Source: Littorina saxatilis
Taxonomy: Eukaryota; Mollusca; Gastropoda; Littorinimorpha; Littorinidae
Length of the DNA: 64,000 nucleotides
Reading direction: 5' to 3'
Assembly (NCBI RefSeq): GCF_037325665.1
Contig: NC_090250.1
Coordinates: 47,645,627 to 47,709,626, forward strand
Part shown: in pieces, positions 20,884-31,402 of the stretch
Numbering within the stretch: the first letter of the stretch is position 1
Layout: each line of letters begins with the position of its first letter
Program-made: the position numbers and the translations under genes
The notes under the pieces: model-generated
Told to the model about the DNA's origin: nothing
What the model saw: the letters and a program-made list of their open reading frames with translations, nothing else
Databases searched by the model: none

Positions 20884-22290
20884 TCAGAAGTGACAGGATT
20901 GCGAGTGTGCGTGAGGTAGAAATACTTGTGTCCATGAGACAGTGTGACAGGTTTGAAAGTGTGCGTGACGTAGAGATACCTGTGTCCTTGAGACAGTGAC
21001 CGGTTTAAAAGTGTGCGTGAGGCAGAGACATGTGTCCTTGAGACATTGACAGGTTTAAAAGTGTGCGTGACGTAGAGATACCTGTGTCCATGAGACAGTG
21101 ACAGGTTTAAAAGTGTGCGTGACGTTGAGATACCTGTGTCCTTGAGACGGTGACAGGTTTAAAAGTGTGCGTGACGTTGAGATACCTGTGTCCTTGAGAC
21201 GGTGACAGGTTTAAAAGTGTGCGTGACGTTGAGATACCTGTGTCCATGAGACATTGACAGGTTTAAAAGTGTGTGTGACGTTGAGATACCTGTGTCCTTG
21301 AGACAGTGACAGGTTTAAAAGTGCGTGTGACGTTGAGATACCTGTGAGGCTGTGTCCTTGAGACAGTGACCGGTTTAAAAGTGTGTGTGACGTTGGGATA
21401 CCTGTGTCCTTGAGACATTGACAGGTTTAAAAGTGTGCGTGACGTTGAGATACCTGTGTCCTTGAGACATTGACAGGTTTAAAAGTGCGTGTGACGTTGA
21501 GATACCTGTGTCCTTGAGACATTGACAGGTTTAAAAGTGCGTGTGACGTTGAGATACCTGTGTCCTTGAGACGGTGACAGGTTTAAAAGTGCGTGTGACG
21601 TTGAGATACCTGTGTCCTTGAGACGGTGACAGGTTTAAAAGTGTGTGTGACGTTGAGATACCTGTGTCCTTGAGACGGTGACAGGTTTAAAAGTGTGTGT
21701 GACGTTGAGATACCTGTGTCCTTGAGACGGTGACAGGTTTAAAAGTGTGTGTGACGTTGAGATACCTGTGTCCTTGAGACAGTGACAGGTTTAAAAGTGT
21801 GTGTGACGTTGAGATACCTGTGTCCTTGAGACGGTGACAGGTTTAAAAGTGCGTGTGACGTTGAGATACCTGTGTCCTTTAGACAGTGACAGGTTTAAAA
21901 GTGCGTGTGACGTTGAGATACCTGTGTCCTTGAGACAGTGACAGGTTTAAAAGTGTGCGTGACGTTGAGATACCTGTGTCCTTGAGACGGTGACAGGTTT
22001 AAAAGTGCGTGTGACGTTGAGATACCTGTGTCCTTGAGACGGTGACAGGTTTAAAAGTGTGCGTGACGTTGAGATACCTGTGTCCTTTAGACAGTGACAG
22101 GTTTAAAAGTGCGTGTGACGTTGAGATACCTGTGTCCTTTAGACATTGACAGGTTTAAAAGTGCGTGTGACGTTGAGATACCTGTGTCCTTTAGACATTG
22201 ACAGGTTTAAAAGTGCGTGTGACGTTGAGATACCCGTGTCCTTGAGACAGTGACAGGTTCAAAGGTGTGTATGACGTAAATACCCGAACT
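20884..22290 (+). repeat. 52-bp minisatellite, ~27 copies, downstream of ninjurin
   Basis: Period 52 bp, unit containing GACAGGTTTAAAAGTG, GTGACGTTGAGATACC and TGTGTCCTTGAGAC. Units vary mainly at GTGTGCGTG / GTGCGTGTG / GTGTGTGTG and at GACAGTG / GACGGTG / GACATTG. The first units have GACGTAGAGATACC and the rest GACGTTGAGATACC, suggesting growth from one end. Confidence 0.95.
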
Positions 22291-22750
22291 GACATTTCTG
22301 CAGATGGAAGAATGGATGAATAAACATGCGCGAGCATGCGTGTGTGTTTGTGCGTTTGCTCAGATTTTAATGAGATATGTATGTCAAAAAGTCTGTGAGC
22401 TGAAAGACAATAAAAAAAATATTTTAAAAAAGAATGTATGTTAGTTGCGATAACATTTGGAGTATGTATTGCGTACCATACCGTTGACATCTCGTGTGCA
22501 ATATAACGAGGTCCAGACAGTAAGAAAGAATTTCAAAGTCGCCACTCCAAGTTTTGTCGAAAGTCACCAGTCCTCATTCATCTTCTTACACACTTTGGGC
22601 ACATAGATTTAATGCTATCATATCAGCGAGTATATGACATTATTGATATATCTTGAACCCCACATATCCAAATGAGCTTGCTCCACCGTCTTTATCATTA
22701 TCGGGTTTTTGTGTTTTTGTTGTTGTAATGTGCAATAACGTTCTTTTTAT

Positions 22751-23615
22751 ATTTAGTCAAGTTTTGACTAAATATTTTAACATCGAGGGGGAATCGAAAC
22801 GAGGGTCGTGGTGTATGTGCGTGCGTGTGTGTGTGTGTGCGTGTGTGTGTGTGTGTGTAGAGCGATTCAGACTAAACTACTGGACCGATCTTTATGAAAT
22901 TTGACATGAGAGTTCCTGGGTATGAAATCCCCGAACGTTTTTTTCAATTTTTTGATAAATGTCTTTGATGACGTCATATCCGGCTTTTCGTGAAAGTTGA
23001 GGCGGCACTGTCACGCCCTCATTTTTCAACCAAATTGGTTGAAATTTTGGTCAAGTAATCTTCGACGAAGCCCGGACTTCGGTATTGCATTTCAGCTTGG
23101 TGGCTTAAAAATTAATTAATGACTTTGGTCATTAAAAATCTGAAAATTGTAAAAAAAATAAAAATTTATAAAACGATCCAAATTTACGTTTATCTTATTC
23201 TCCATCATTTGCTGATTCCAAAAACATATAAATATGTTATATTCGGATTAAAAACAAGCTCTGAAAATTAAATATATAAAAATTATTATCAAAATTAAAT
23301 TGTCCAAATCAATTTAAAAACACTTTCATCTTATTCCTTGTCGGTTCCTGATTCCAAAAACATATAGATATGATATGTTTGGATTCAAAACACGCTCAGA
23401 AAGTTAAAACAAAGAGAGGTACAGAAAAGCGTGCTATCCTTCTTAGCGCAACTACTACCCCGCTCTTCTTGTCAATTTCACTGCCTTTGCCATGAGCGGT
23501 GGACTGCATGCTACGAGTATACGGTCTTGCTGAAAAATGGCATTGCGTTCCGTTTCATTCTGTGAGTTCGACAGCTACTTGACTAAATATTGTATTTTCG
23601 CCTTACGCGACTTGT
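22751..23615 (-). mobile_element. Microsatellite-bearing stem-loop element, copy c
   Basis: Minus-strand full copy. The stem-loop end lies at 22751-22777 and the ACAAGTCGCGTAAGGCG end at 23599-23615. It contains TGACGTCA near 22970 and a (GT)n tract at 22818-22858. Confidence 0.85.
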
Positions 23616-23829
23616 TTTAAGTTCTTGTAAAAAAAAAGTATCTTTCCTCCCAGAGGGCGTGTAAATAATTATATATTCGTTTTGTTTTTGTATGCGTTGG
23701 TGATTAAAGATCATTGATATATTGTTCCCGTTTTAACCATTTACAAGAAAAAATAAAAGGTCTGCACGATGTTTTAAATGCAACATCAGGCTCCTGAAAA
23801 CCATCAGTGTCTGACCACAAGCACCCCCA

Positions 23830-23940
23830 GGGTTTACATTCATCACGAACATCCTTTACTTTGAACGCTTACCGCTACAGAGCATCCTGGCTGCTCTTCA
23901 TGGACAGCGAGCATTTTTCAAAGAATTTATTTCGTGTTGT
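23830..23940 (-). repeat. Degenerate arm of the TTAA-flanked MITE
   Basis: AGAGCATCCTGGCTGCTC and GCGAGCATTTTTCAAAGAAT match, with mismatches, the inner arm sequence of copies at 1804, 10264 and 34639. No clear ends. Confidence 0.4.
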
Positions 23941-24227
23941 GCAACCACAGTTGCATTATAGCCTCGTTATGGCGCTTGGTTTAACATTCATGTTTTCGAA
24001 GACAGCTGCATTGAATTTCGTTCTGTTTAACCTCTTGTGAGAAGGCCAATCGGGCTTGAAATCACACAAAGATTTCTTTTGAGTACTTTGTTTAATTGAA
24101 AAGCGAGCCTCATCACAAGAGAAACACATGCGTGTATTTTTAAAATACACTCTTCAAAAAAGCTAAGGATCACTTTTTTACAAGCACGCCACACAAAACG
24201 GACAAGACCGAATTCTTTCTTTTTTTT

Positions 24228-24694
24228 AAATTATATGTTATGTTATATGAAGTCTTATATCGCGCGCGTATCTCCAGACTCGGACTCAAGACGCAGGGAT
24301 CTATTTATGCCGTGTGAGATGGATTTTTTTTACACAATACATCACGCATTCACATCCACCAGCAGATCGCAGCCATTTCGGCGCATATCCTATTTTCCAC
24401 GGCCTATTATTCCAAGTCACACGGGTATTTTGGTGGACATTTTTTTATCTATGCCGATACAATTTTGCCAGGAAAGACCCTTTTGTCAATCGTGGGATCT
24501 TTAACGTGCACACCCCAATGTAGTGTGCACGAAGGGACCTCGGTTTTTCGTCTCATCCGAAAGACTAGCACTTGAACCCACCACCTAGGTTAGGAAAGGG
24601 GGGAGAAAATTGCTAACGCCCTGACCCAGGGTCGAACTCGCAACCTCTCGCTTCCGAGCGCAAGTGCGTTACCACTCGGCCACCCAGTCCTTTA
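24228..24694 (-). mobile_element. tRNA-headed SINE nested in Tc1
   Basis: On the minus strand the head is GGGTGGCCGAGTGGTAACG with box B GCGAGTTCGACCCTGGG, the body contains TTTCGGATGAGACGAAAAAC and the 3' end is ATAACATAACATA-like. It is a Ser/Leu-like head. The same 3' sequence appears at 1-20 and, shortened, at 37140. Confidence 0.8.
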
Positions 24695-24818
24695 TAGTTG
24701 AACAACCAAGGAGTAATGACAAACAAAGCAAAGATCGAACGCGGCAGCGACAATTTAGCTAGAGTGTGTCAAACGTGACAACCCTCGAAAATGGAATTCA
24801 CAACAATGTGAATCAGTG

Positions 24819-25730
24819 TCAATAACGCGTGTGCCCTCCGTAGTGTGCCAGGCATTCAACACATCGTTGGCGCATGGGGTGGATCAGGTTGCATATTAAT
24901 GCTCTGGGTACTCCATTCCACTCCTGCTGGAGCCATTGCAGCAGTTGACCCAGATTGGCAGGAGGAGGGTGAGGTGCGTTGTCATCCTGAAGAATCGCAC
25001 GAGGGCCGATCGCTTGGAGGGCTGGAACGACCAGGGGTTGCAGGATCTCATTCTGGTAGCGGACACCGGTCAAGTTGCCCACTACATGGTACAGAGGTGT
25101 CCTTAGACGTGTGCTGATCCCTCCCCAGACCATCATCACAGAGCCTCCGCCAAAACGTTGTCGTTTTAGAACAGCGCCTTCTGCGAAGTGCTCTCCGCGA
25201 CGCCTCCACACTCGGATGCGACCATCAGCAGGTTCCAAGCAAAAGCGGGACTCATCTGTAAACAACACCTGAGCCCACTGCTGACGTTGCCACCTCACAT
25301 GTTGAGTGCACCAGGCTCGACGAGCTGCTCGGTGATTAGCAGTCAGGGTTGTTCCTCGGACTGGACGCCTTGCACGCAAGCCAAAGTTGAGTAAGCGGTT
25401 TCGGATCGTCTGACCACTAACAACAGTGTTGGTGGTAGCTTGTAGGCGTTGCCTAATGTTTTTTGCCGTAGCCATTCTTTGTTGCATGGCCTGCCTCTGA
25501 ATGCAGCGATCCTCTCTTTGTGTGGTGACTCTGGGCCGACCAGAACGTTGTCGCTCCTGCACTCTTCCAGTTGCGTGGAATCTCTGTTTTAGTCTGATGA
25601 TGACAGAGGGAGCCACTGCAAGCCTCTGGGCCACTTGCCTGGCAGCAACACCGTCTTGTAGCCATCCTATTGCCCTTCCTCTATCCAAATCGCTCAGTTT
25701 TCTTCGTGGGGGCATGTTGCTACTGTGCAT
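24819..25730 (-). pseudogene. Tc1-family transposase with internal deletion of the third catalytic residue
   Basis: A 303-codon frame, about 35-40 residues shorter than usual. It starts MPPRRKLSDLDRGRA with helix-turn-helix regions and a GRPRVT hinge, has the first Asp in LFTDESRF, GGGSVMMVWGGI, and the second Asp in QDDNAPH. After ANLGQLLQ it jumps directly to WLQQEWN, losing the SPDLNPIEHLWD-type block that holds the third acidic residue. The C-terminus (CVECLAHYGGHTRY) is normal. The frame stayed open but the protein should be catalytically dead. Tandem GGWLQ-like similarity on both sides of the gap may have promoted the deletion. Confidence 0.88.
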
Positions 25731-25906
25731 AATTGTGTCAGCGTGTCAACCTTTAAACACAAGCTGGTGAGCGATGTTCATACCCAGGAGTTTCAAGTTT
25801 CAAGTTTTTTATTAGTCCATAACCCCTGGGGGCATTTTGAACAATAAATACAATCAATACAATCATGATATATGCTAATATAATAAATAAATAAAAATTA
25901 AAAAGA

Positions 25907-26335
25907 TTATGAAAAACTGTTACAGATTCTATTAATAAAGTCCAAAATATTCTTTAGCAATTTCTTTTTGTTAGTAGCAAACAACTTTTTAAATTTAAGT
26001 GCATTAGGTTTTTTCCAATAGTAAGGTGGTAACAACTCAGCTCTTTCTTCTTTGAAAAAATCACAGACAAATAAATAATGGAATTCATCACCTATGTCTT
26101 GTGATACACATTTGGTGCAAGTTCTTTCTGACCTCGGGATGTTAAGGTAACGTTCTTTCTGTACAGGCAAATTGTTGTTTAATGTTCTGAACTTCATCAT
26201 TGCAACACATTGCTGATATGGCAGGTGTGTGACAATATTAGTCTTCACATGCAAAAATATCTTTAAACATTCGATAATTCCAAAACATATTTTTTGTTCC
26301 AATTTCTGTAAACCATTTATGGATATACTGGTCAT
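25907..26335 (-). CDS. C-terminal part of the LINE protein, in a shifted frame
   Basis: It carries the usual LINE C-terminal domain: MKFRTLNNNLP, then Cys-rich RTCTKCVSQDIGDEFHYLF and VCDFFKEERAELLPPYYW. The main frame stops at 26238 right after FWNYRMFKDIFACED, a spot where related proteins continue without a break. The overlap of frames around 26240-26330 therefore marks a single frameshift in this copy. Confidence 0.75.
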   Translation of the reverse strand: MTSISINGLQKLEQKICFGIIECLKIFLHVKTNIVTHLPYQQCVAMMKFRTLNNNLPVQKERYLNIPRSERTCTKCVSQDIGDEFHYLFVCDFFKEERAELLPPYYWKKPNALKFKKLFATNKKKLLKNILDFINRICNSFS

Positions 26336-29300
26336 ACAAGCTTCTTTTTACTTTCTGTTTAAACCATGCGCTTGAATATTGAACATTTTCTTGAGAAGTC
26401 CAAAGGCCAGGGAGACCAATTTCATTTAAGGTTTTTTCAATAAAACATAAATAATCAGATTCAATCATCTTGTTGATATACAATTTATAAGTAAAGCAGT
26501 ACACAATACTAGAAAATTTATTTTTATGAATAGGACTAATCAGTTTATACCAATAGCAAAGCATTCTACATTTCATATTAACATCTAGTGGATATCTTCC
26601 AAGTTCACCAAATATCATAGCATTTGGAGTTGATTTTTTTAGTTTGAAAACAATTTTATAAAAACGTAATTGAAGTTTAGTAGCAAGTTCGCAGGAACCA
26701 AAACCCCAAACCTCACATCCATATAGTAAGATTGGAGCAATCATTTTATCGAACAGGTCAACTTGTATGTCCACAGGCAGTGACAATTGTCTACACGTAC
26801 GCAAAAGAACAAACATTGCCCTTGAGGCACGATCATATAGATTCTTCTGTGCGACTGAAAATTTATTATTATAATTAATTTTAAGGCCCAAGTACATTAC
26901 ATCAAACACTACTTCGATTGAATTGCCATTATACGTAAACAATGGTTTATTTCTAATTTTACCTCTGGAAAAAACTATAACTTTCGTTTTGTTTACATTA
27001 ATATTTAGACGCCATTTTAAACAGTATTCGTGCATTTTGTTTAGACATTCTTGCAGGTTTTTTTCAGACTCTGAGCAGATCACAGTATCATCCGCATACA
27101 GTAATAAAAACATTTGAAACAAAGCATTTACATCAGTATCTTCCATTCCAACCACAATAGCCTCCCTTGACATAGTTTGTAAACCATTACTGTTTTCCAA
27201 CAAAAAAGGCTTTAGATCATTTAGAAATAGAGCAAAAAACAGCGGTGACAAGTTTTCCCCTTGTCTAACTCCACACAAACTGGGAAAATATCCAGAGCAC
27301 TCACTATTAACTTTAACGCAAGACTTGGCATTTTCGTACATATTTCTTACAGTTTTTAAAAACTTCCCATTAACATCAGAAGTAACTAATTTCTCCCATA
27401 AAAATGCACGGTGAACTTTATCAAACGCTTTTTCATAGTCTACAAATGCACAAAACAGTCGCTTCTTTTTGTTGAGAAAAAAATGTAATATACAATGCAA
27501 AGTAAAAACATGGTCTAGTGTTGAAAAACCTGTGCGGAAACCTGTTTGTTCTTGACCTAATTTATTATTACTCTCCAAAAAGTTTGATAACCTAGCATTT
27601 AAAATTGCACTGAAAAGTTTTCCGAAACAACTGAGTATAGTAATTCCTCTATAATTTGTGGGGTCAGCTTGGGAGCCTTTATTTTTGTACAATGGAATAA
27701 TTTCGCCTACAGCCCATTGTGTTGGAACCTTTCCTGACTGCAAAACAACATTAAACAACAATACATAAATATCAATCATTCGATCATGTGACGCTTTTAA
27801 ATACTCATTAATTATTTTATCTTGACCGCATGCCTTATTGTTTTTCAGCTTGTCTATACATTTGATAACTTCCTCCTTTGTAAAAGGCGCATTAAGAAAT
27901 TCATTACTTGCTTCATTTAAAGGTTCATTACTATCATCCATTTCATTTTCATCACACTCTTGTAGTTTATTGAAATGTTCGAAAAACTCCGAACAAGTTG
28001 GATAGTTAGTTTTGGAATTATTTTTTTTATTTTTATTTTTATTTAGAAGATTCCAGTATGCTTTCGGGTCATTACTTCTTAACTTTCTCAAAGTTTTAAC
28101 GAACTCATTATGATACAACTTGCATTCCTTTTTTATTGTCTTTTTGTATTCATTAAAAGCACTCTTTTTTTCATGTTCATTGAACGCATTTTTAAAGCGT
28201 CTTGCTTTATTTTTCGCATGTAAAAATATTTTTCTTTTCTCTTTGCATATTGCACTAAACCATGGTTGTTGTAGTTTGAATTTCTTTGAACGTGGCTTTT
28301 TCGTAAGTTTCTGTTCTTTAATTACACCGATTTTCTCAGCAGAACAATTTAAAATATTACAAATCTTATTAGTAACACTATCAACGTCATCTGTTTTCGT
28401 ACTCTCACTTGTAGCTAGCATATTTTGTAATTTAGTTTCAACAGTATAAATATCATCCTCATTCAGATTAACTACAAAAGCTAACTTGGTCCCATTGTTA
28501 TTATCCCATTTTGGTTTTGTGTACTTGTTATCCTTTTCTCTACTTTTAGACAGCAAATCTTCATTTTTTGGGTTTTTCACATCGTCTGCTAGGCAATCAT
28601 TAGCGCGTACTTCATTCTGTTTTAATAAATGCAAAACAACAGGACAGTGTACGTCAGAATAAATTTCACAAAATTCCATCACAGAAAAATATTTAACTTT
28701 CGAGAACAGATCTTTTGACAAGATGCAATAATCAACAACGCTCTTATCCTTACATGTGCATTTACCAACCCCTGTATCATCGCCAACTCTACCATTAGCA
28801 ATAACTAAGCCAGTCATTTTACAAAAATCAATCAATTTAAAACCAAGATTATTAGTATTATTATCCTGTGATGCCCGCTCACCTATTAGAGTACCAACCT
28901 CATCAGAGTCAAACAAGTCATTATCAACAAAACCTTCTGAATGCTGATCATCTTCATACAACATTTCACTCAGATGACCAGTGCGGGAATTTAAGTCTCC
29001 TAAGAGACAGACATAATCATTATCTACCCCAAACTGCATGTACACCTCTTCTAATTCAGCATAAACATCTTTATTATGGTAAGGTGATCCTTCTGGGGGA
29101 ATATATAAAGCACAGAAAAGGGTGTCACGGCCAAGTATTTTCTTATCTAACTTAAAAAATAGCGCATTCTCACACATTTCTACATCCAAAAATCTATACC
29201 ATATTTTCATCTCTTCTTTTATCTTATGTGACAGCTTTTTTTCTTCAAAAATAGTTATATTATTAGCAAACACTTCCCGTATTAAAACTAATACACCACC

Positions 29301-30578
29301 TGATTTTCTGCGAAATTTTCCTCTATTCTTATAAAATGCTATGTATCCTGGAATGTTAATCTCATCAACATCATCAAGTTTGCTCTCGCTAAAACAAATA
29401 ATGTCATATTTAGCAATAAATTTGACAAATTCAGGAAATTTTAGCTTTGAAGTGATTCCACAGACATTAAGCGCTAAGCATGAGAGTATATCAGGGTTAT
29501 CCTCAATACTATATTCAGTACTAAAGGAATCTCCAATCTCACTATTACCATTATGTACATCTATTTCAACAGTAGATTTGTTACATACATTCTCAACAAC
29601 TAACGAGTCAAAGTGAACATCAACATCTGACATTACAACAACATTATCCATTTCATGCGCATTGCCAACATCCAGAGAGTCATGCAAAATATAAACATCA
29701 GAAGCATTTGTATACACATCAACAACATCAACATCATCAGTATCACCACAGACCTTCACCACTCTCTCTTCGCCTCCCTCTTTACCGCCATCATCACCCC
29801 AGTCACCGTTAAATGCTAAGTCATGCACATGATTTCCAATTTGGGGTATTCCTGCAGCACCATCATTCACACGACCGTTATCTGTAAAGTCATGCACATT
29901 GTTTACATCTTGGTACATACAAACAGCCTCATCACTTTCACAACCCTTATCTTCAAACTCATGCACATTGTTTTCTTCTTGGTGCGAACACACAACATCA
30001 TTCTCACAATCATTCTCTAAATCATGCACATTATTTTCATTTTGGGGAATAAACACAGCATCATCATTCTCCCAGCCCTTATCTTCAATAGCATGCACGC
30101 TGTTTTCATGTTGGGTCATAGCCACAGCAACATAATTCTCGCAACCCTTACTGTCAGAATCATGCACACTATTTTTATATTGGGTCATACACACATCAGT
30201 ATCGTTCTCACAAACCTTGGCATCAAAATAGTGAACATTGTTTGCATTCTGGGACATACACATAGCTACCTCGGTCTCCAAACTCTTATCTTCAAAAACA
30301 TGTACATTGTTTTCATCTTTGGGCAAACACACAGCAACATCAGTCTCACGTCCCTTTTCATCATAAGCATGCGCATTGTTATCATCTTGGGACATACACA
30401 CAGCCACCTCGGACTCCCAATCCGTATCAACATCATGCACTTTGTTTTCGTCTTGGGACAAACACTCTGCATCAACATCATTCTCACACTCTTCCTCCAC
30501 TTGACCTACTTTCACTTCAGACTCACTCTTCATGTGTGCATTAATACTTGGCTTTGCATTCTCAACTTCCAAAACCAC
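26238..30578 (-). CDS. LINE polyprotein: repeat region, AP endonuclease, reverse transcriptase
   Basis: An uninterrupted 1446-codon frame. Residues ~1-280 are acidic tandem repeats of ~26-28 aa built on NNVHDFEDKGCENDVAVCM. An APE-type endonuclease follows at ~369-650 (LNVCGITS, CFSESKLDD, LLGDLNSRTG, SDVHCPVV). Reverse transcriptase occupies ~900-1230 (NNKACGQDKI, AFVDYEKAFDKV, GVRQGENLSP, and catalytic LLYADDTVI at ~1163). These nick target DNA and copy the element RNA there. The frame's first ATG is uncertain, because the upstream open frame (to ~30937, with KTGLLCVDFIGVIPYD) is in another register, suggesting a shift near 30580. The long intact frame indicates recent activity. Confidence 0.88.
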   Translation of the reverse strand: MVLEVENAKPSINAHMKSESEVKVGQVEEECENDVDAECLSQDENKVHDVDTDWESEVAVCMSQDDNNAHAYDEKGRETDVAVCLPKDENNVHVFEDKSLETEVAMCMSQNANNVHYFDAKVCENDTDVCMTQYKNSVHDSDSKGCENYVAVAMTQHENSVHAIEDKGWENDDAVFIPQNENNVHDLENDCENDVVCSHQEENNVHEFEDKGCESDEAVCMYQDVNNVHDFTDNGRVNDGAAGIPQIGNHVHDLAFNGDWGDDGGKEGGEERVVKVCGDTDDVDVVDVYTNASDVYILHDSLDVGNAHEMDNVVVMSDVDVHFDSLVVENVCNKSTVEIDVHNGNSEIGDSFSTEYSIEDNPDILSCLALNVCGITSKLKFPEFVKFIAKYDIICFSESKLDDVDEINIPGYIAFYKNRGKFRRKSGGVLVLIREVFANNITIFEEKKLSHKIKEEMKIWYRFLDVEMCENALFFKLDKKILGRDTLFCALYIPPEGSPYHNKDVYAELEEVYMQFGVDNDYVCLLGDLNSRTGHLSEMLYEDDQHSEGFVDNDLFDSDEVGTLIGERASQDNNTNNLGFKLIDFCKMTGLVIANGRVGDDTGVGKCTCKDKSVVDYCILSKDLFSKVKYFSVMEFCEIYSDVHCPVVLHLLKQNEVRANDCLADDVKNPKNEDLLSKSREKDNKYTKPKWDNNNGTKLAFVVNLNEDDIYTVETKLQNMLATSESTKTDDVDSVTNKICNILNCSAEKIGVIKEQKLTKKPRSKKFKLQQPWFSAICKEKRKIFLHAKNKARRFKNAFNEHEKKSAFNEYKKTIKKECKLYHNEFVKTLRKLRSNDPKAYWNLLNKNKNKKNNSKTNYPTCSEFFEHFNKLQECDENEMDDSNEPLNEASNEFLNAPFTKEEVIKCIDKLKNNKACGQDKIINEYLKASHDRMIDIYVLLFNVVLQSGKVPTQWAVGEIIPLYKNKGSQADPTNYRGITILSCFGKLFSAILNARLSNFLESNNKLGQEQTGFRTGFSTLDHVFTLHCILHFFLNKKKRLFCAFVDYEKAFDKVHRAFLWEKLVTSDVNGKFLKTVRNMYENAKSCVKVNSECSGYFPSLCGVRQGENLSPLFFALFLNDLKPFLLENSNGLQTMSREAIVVGMEDTDVNALFQMFLLLYADDTVICSESEKNLQECLNKMHEYCLKWRLNINVNKTKVIVFSRGKIRNKPLFTYNGNSIEVVFDVMYLGLKINYNNKFSVAQKNLYDRASRAMFVLLRTCRQLSLPVDIQVDLFDKMIAPILLYGCEVWGFGSCELATKLQLRFYKIVFKLKKSTPNAMIFGELGRYPLDVNMKCRMLCYWYKLISPIHKNKFSSIVYCFTYKLYINKMIESDYLCFIEKTLNEIGLPGLWTSQENVQYSSAWFKQKVKRSLYDQYIHKWFTEIGTKNMFWNYRMFKDIFACED
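29820..30500 (-). repeat. ~80-bp coding minisatellite in the LINE 5' region
   Basis: About nine degenerate in-frame copies, each with an AACAATGTGCATGA-like and a GAGAATGATG-like segment (minus strand). They encode the acidic NNVHDFEDKGC repeats. Confidence 0.75.
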
Positions 30579-31144
30579 ATTGTGTCCTTCATTTCATCCT
30601 GTTTTAGCACTATCTTATCCGTCAATTGTAAACATGGCTTACTATCGCTGTTTTTACCACAGTTTATGATTCTTTCATGCTCTTCTGGCATGATGTTTTG
30701 TTTATCGTTCCCATCATAGGGTATAACACCAATAAAGTCAACACACAACAGTCCGGTTTTACTTACTTGGTTACTTTGCGACACAACATCCTTGGAGCGC
30801 TTGTTACCAGCAGAGTCCTTGTTCTCGCTAGCACTGTCACTGTCTCTGACACCAACGCTTGCTAGCCAGCTGGACCCTGTTGTAGCACGTGCATCACAAC
30901 CTTTTGCCCTGGCATGCGTTCCGCAAATTTCATGGGGCTATAAAAACACCCTTTTTCTTCCAAAATGCGGAAGCTTTTGAGAAGTCCCACAAAGGGAAAT
31001 AACTCTGCCTGCCAAACAACATTCTAGGTCAAGACTCATTGTTCATTTGTTAATTCAAACACATTAATCTTTTAATTATTACGTCGATGTTTATAATTAG
31101 ATCCGTTTTTTTCAACCGATCCTTAATTTTTTGTGAAGAGTGTA

Positions 31145-31402
31145 AGTATCATTATGTATCTTTGCAAAACGTAAATATTTAATTTAAAAAACAACGGCCC
31201 ACAAATGTAAAGAACAGCAAAACATACCAACAAAGGCACACCAAGCATTTAAAATACACCTTTCTCTGTTTGAAAAACTCAAGTTACGGGAGTGATCGCA
31301 CACACGACGCACAAGTGCTAGTATGTAGCTTACCCGTGAATATTGCAGCTTTCGCTTTGATAATTTATATAAAGATCAGTTATCCTTTTGCACCAATACA
31401 AA
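31145..31402. other. Short spacer, nothing recognised
   Basis: AT-rich; between the Tc1 end and the 34-bp minisatellite. No motif or exon seen. Confidence 0.6.

Larger units (their letters stand above)
25793..31040 (-). mobile_element. APE-RT LINE (Jockey/CR1-like group), nearly full length
   Basis: Minus-strand non-LTR element. The 3' end has the short tandem tail (TTGAAAC/CTTGAAAC copies at 25793-25812) typical of CR1/L2-like lineages in place of poly(A). The 5' boundary is approximate: GTTCAT occurs beside both ends (25776 and ~31042) and may be part of a target duplication. It contains an upstream short frame (30530-~30937), one long ORF and a C-terminal continuation. Confidence 0.8.
24148..31142 (-). 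mobile_element. Tc1/mariner transposon, split by a SINE and a LINE
   Basis: Inverted ends CACTCTTCAAAAAAGCTAAG (left) and the inverted CACTCTTCACAAAAAATTAA (right) are flanked by TA (24146-24147 and 31143-31144). Removing the SINE (24228-24694) and the LINE (~25793-31040) leaves a normal Tc1 of roughly 1.3-1.4 kb. The LINE lies between the transposase start and the right end, so it inserted into a resident Tc1. Confidence 0.85.

Noticed and set aside
20884-22290. CRISPR-like array
   Set aside because: Contiguous 52-bp tandem repeat without unique spacers in a eukaryotic context; a minisatellite.
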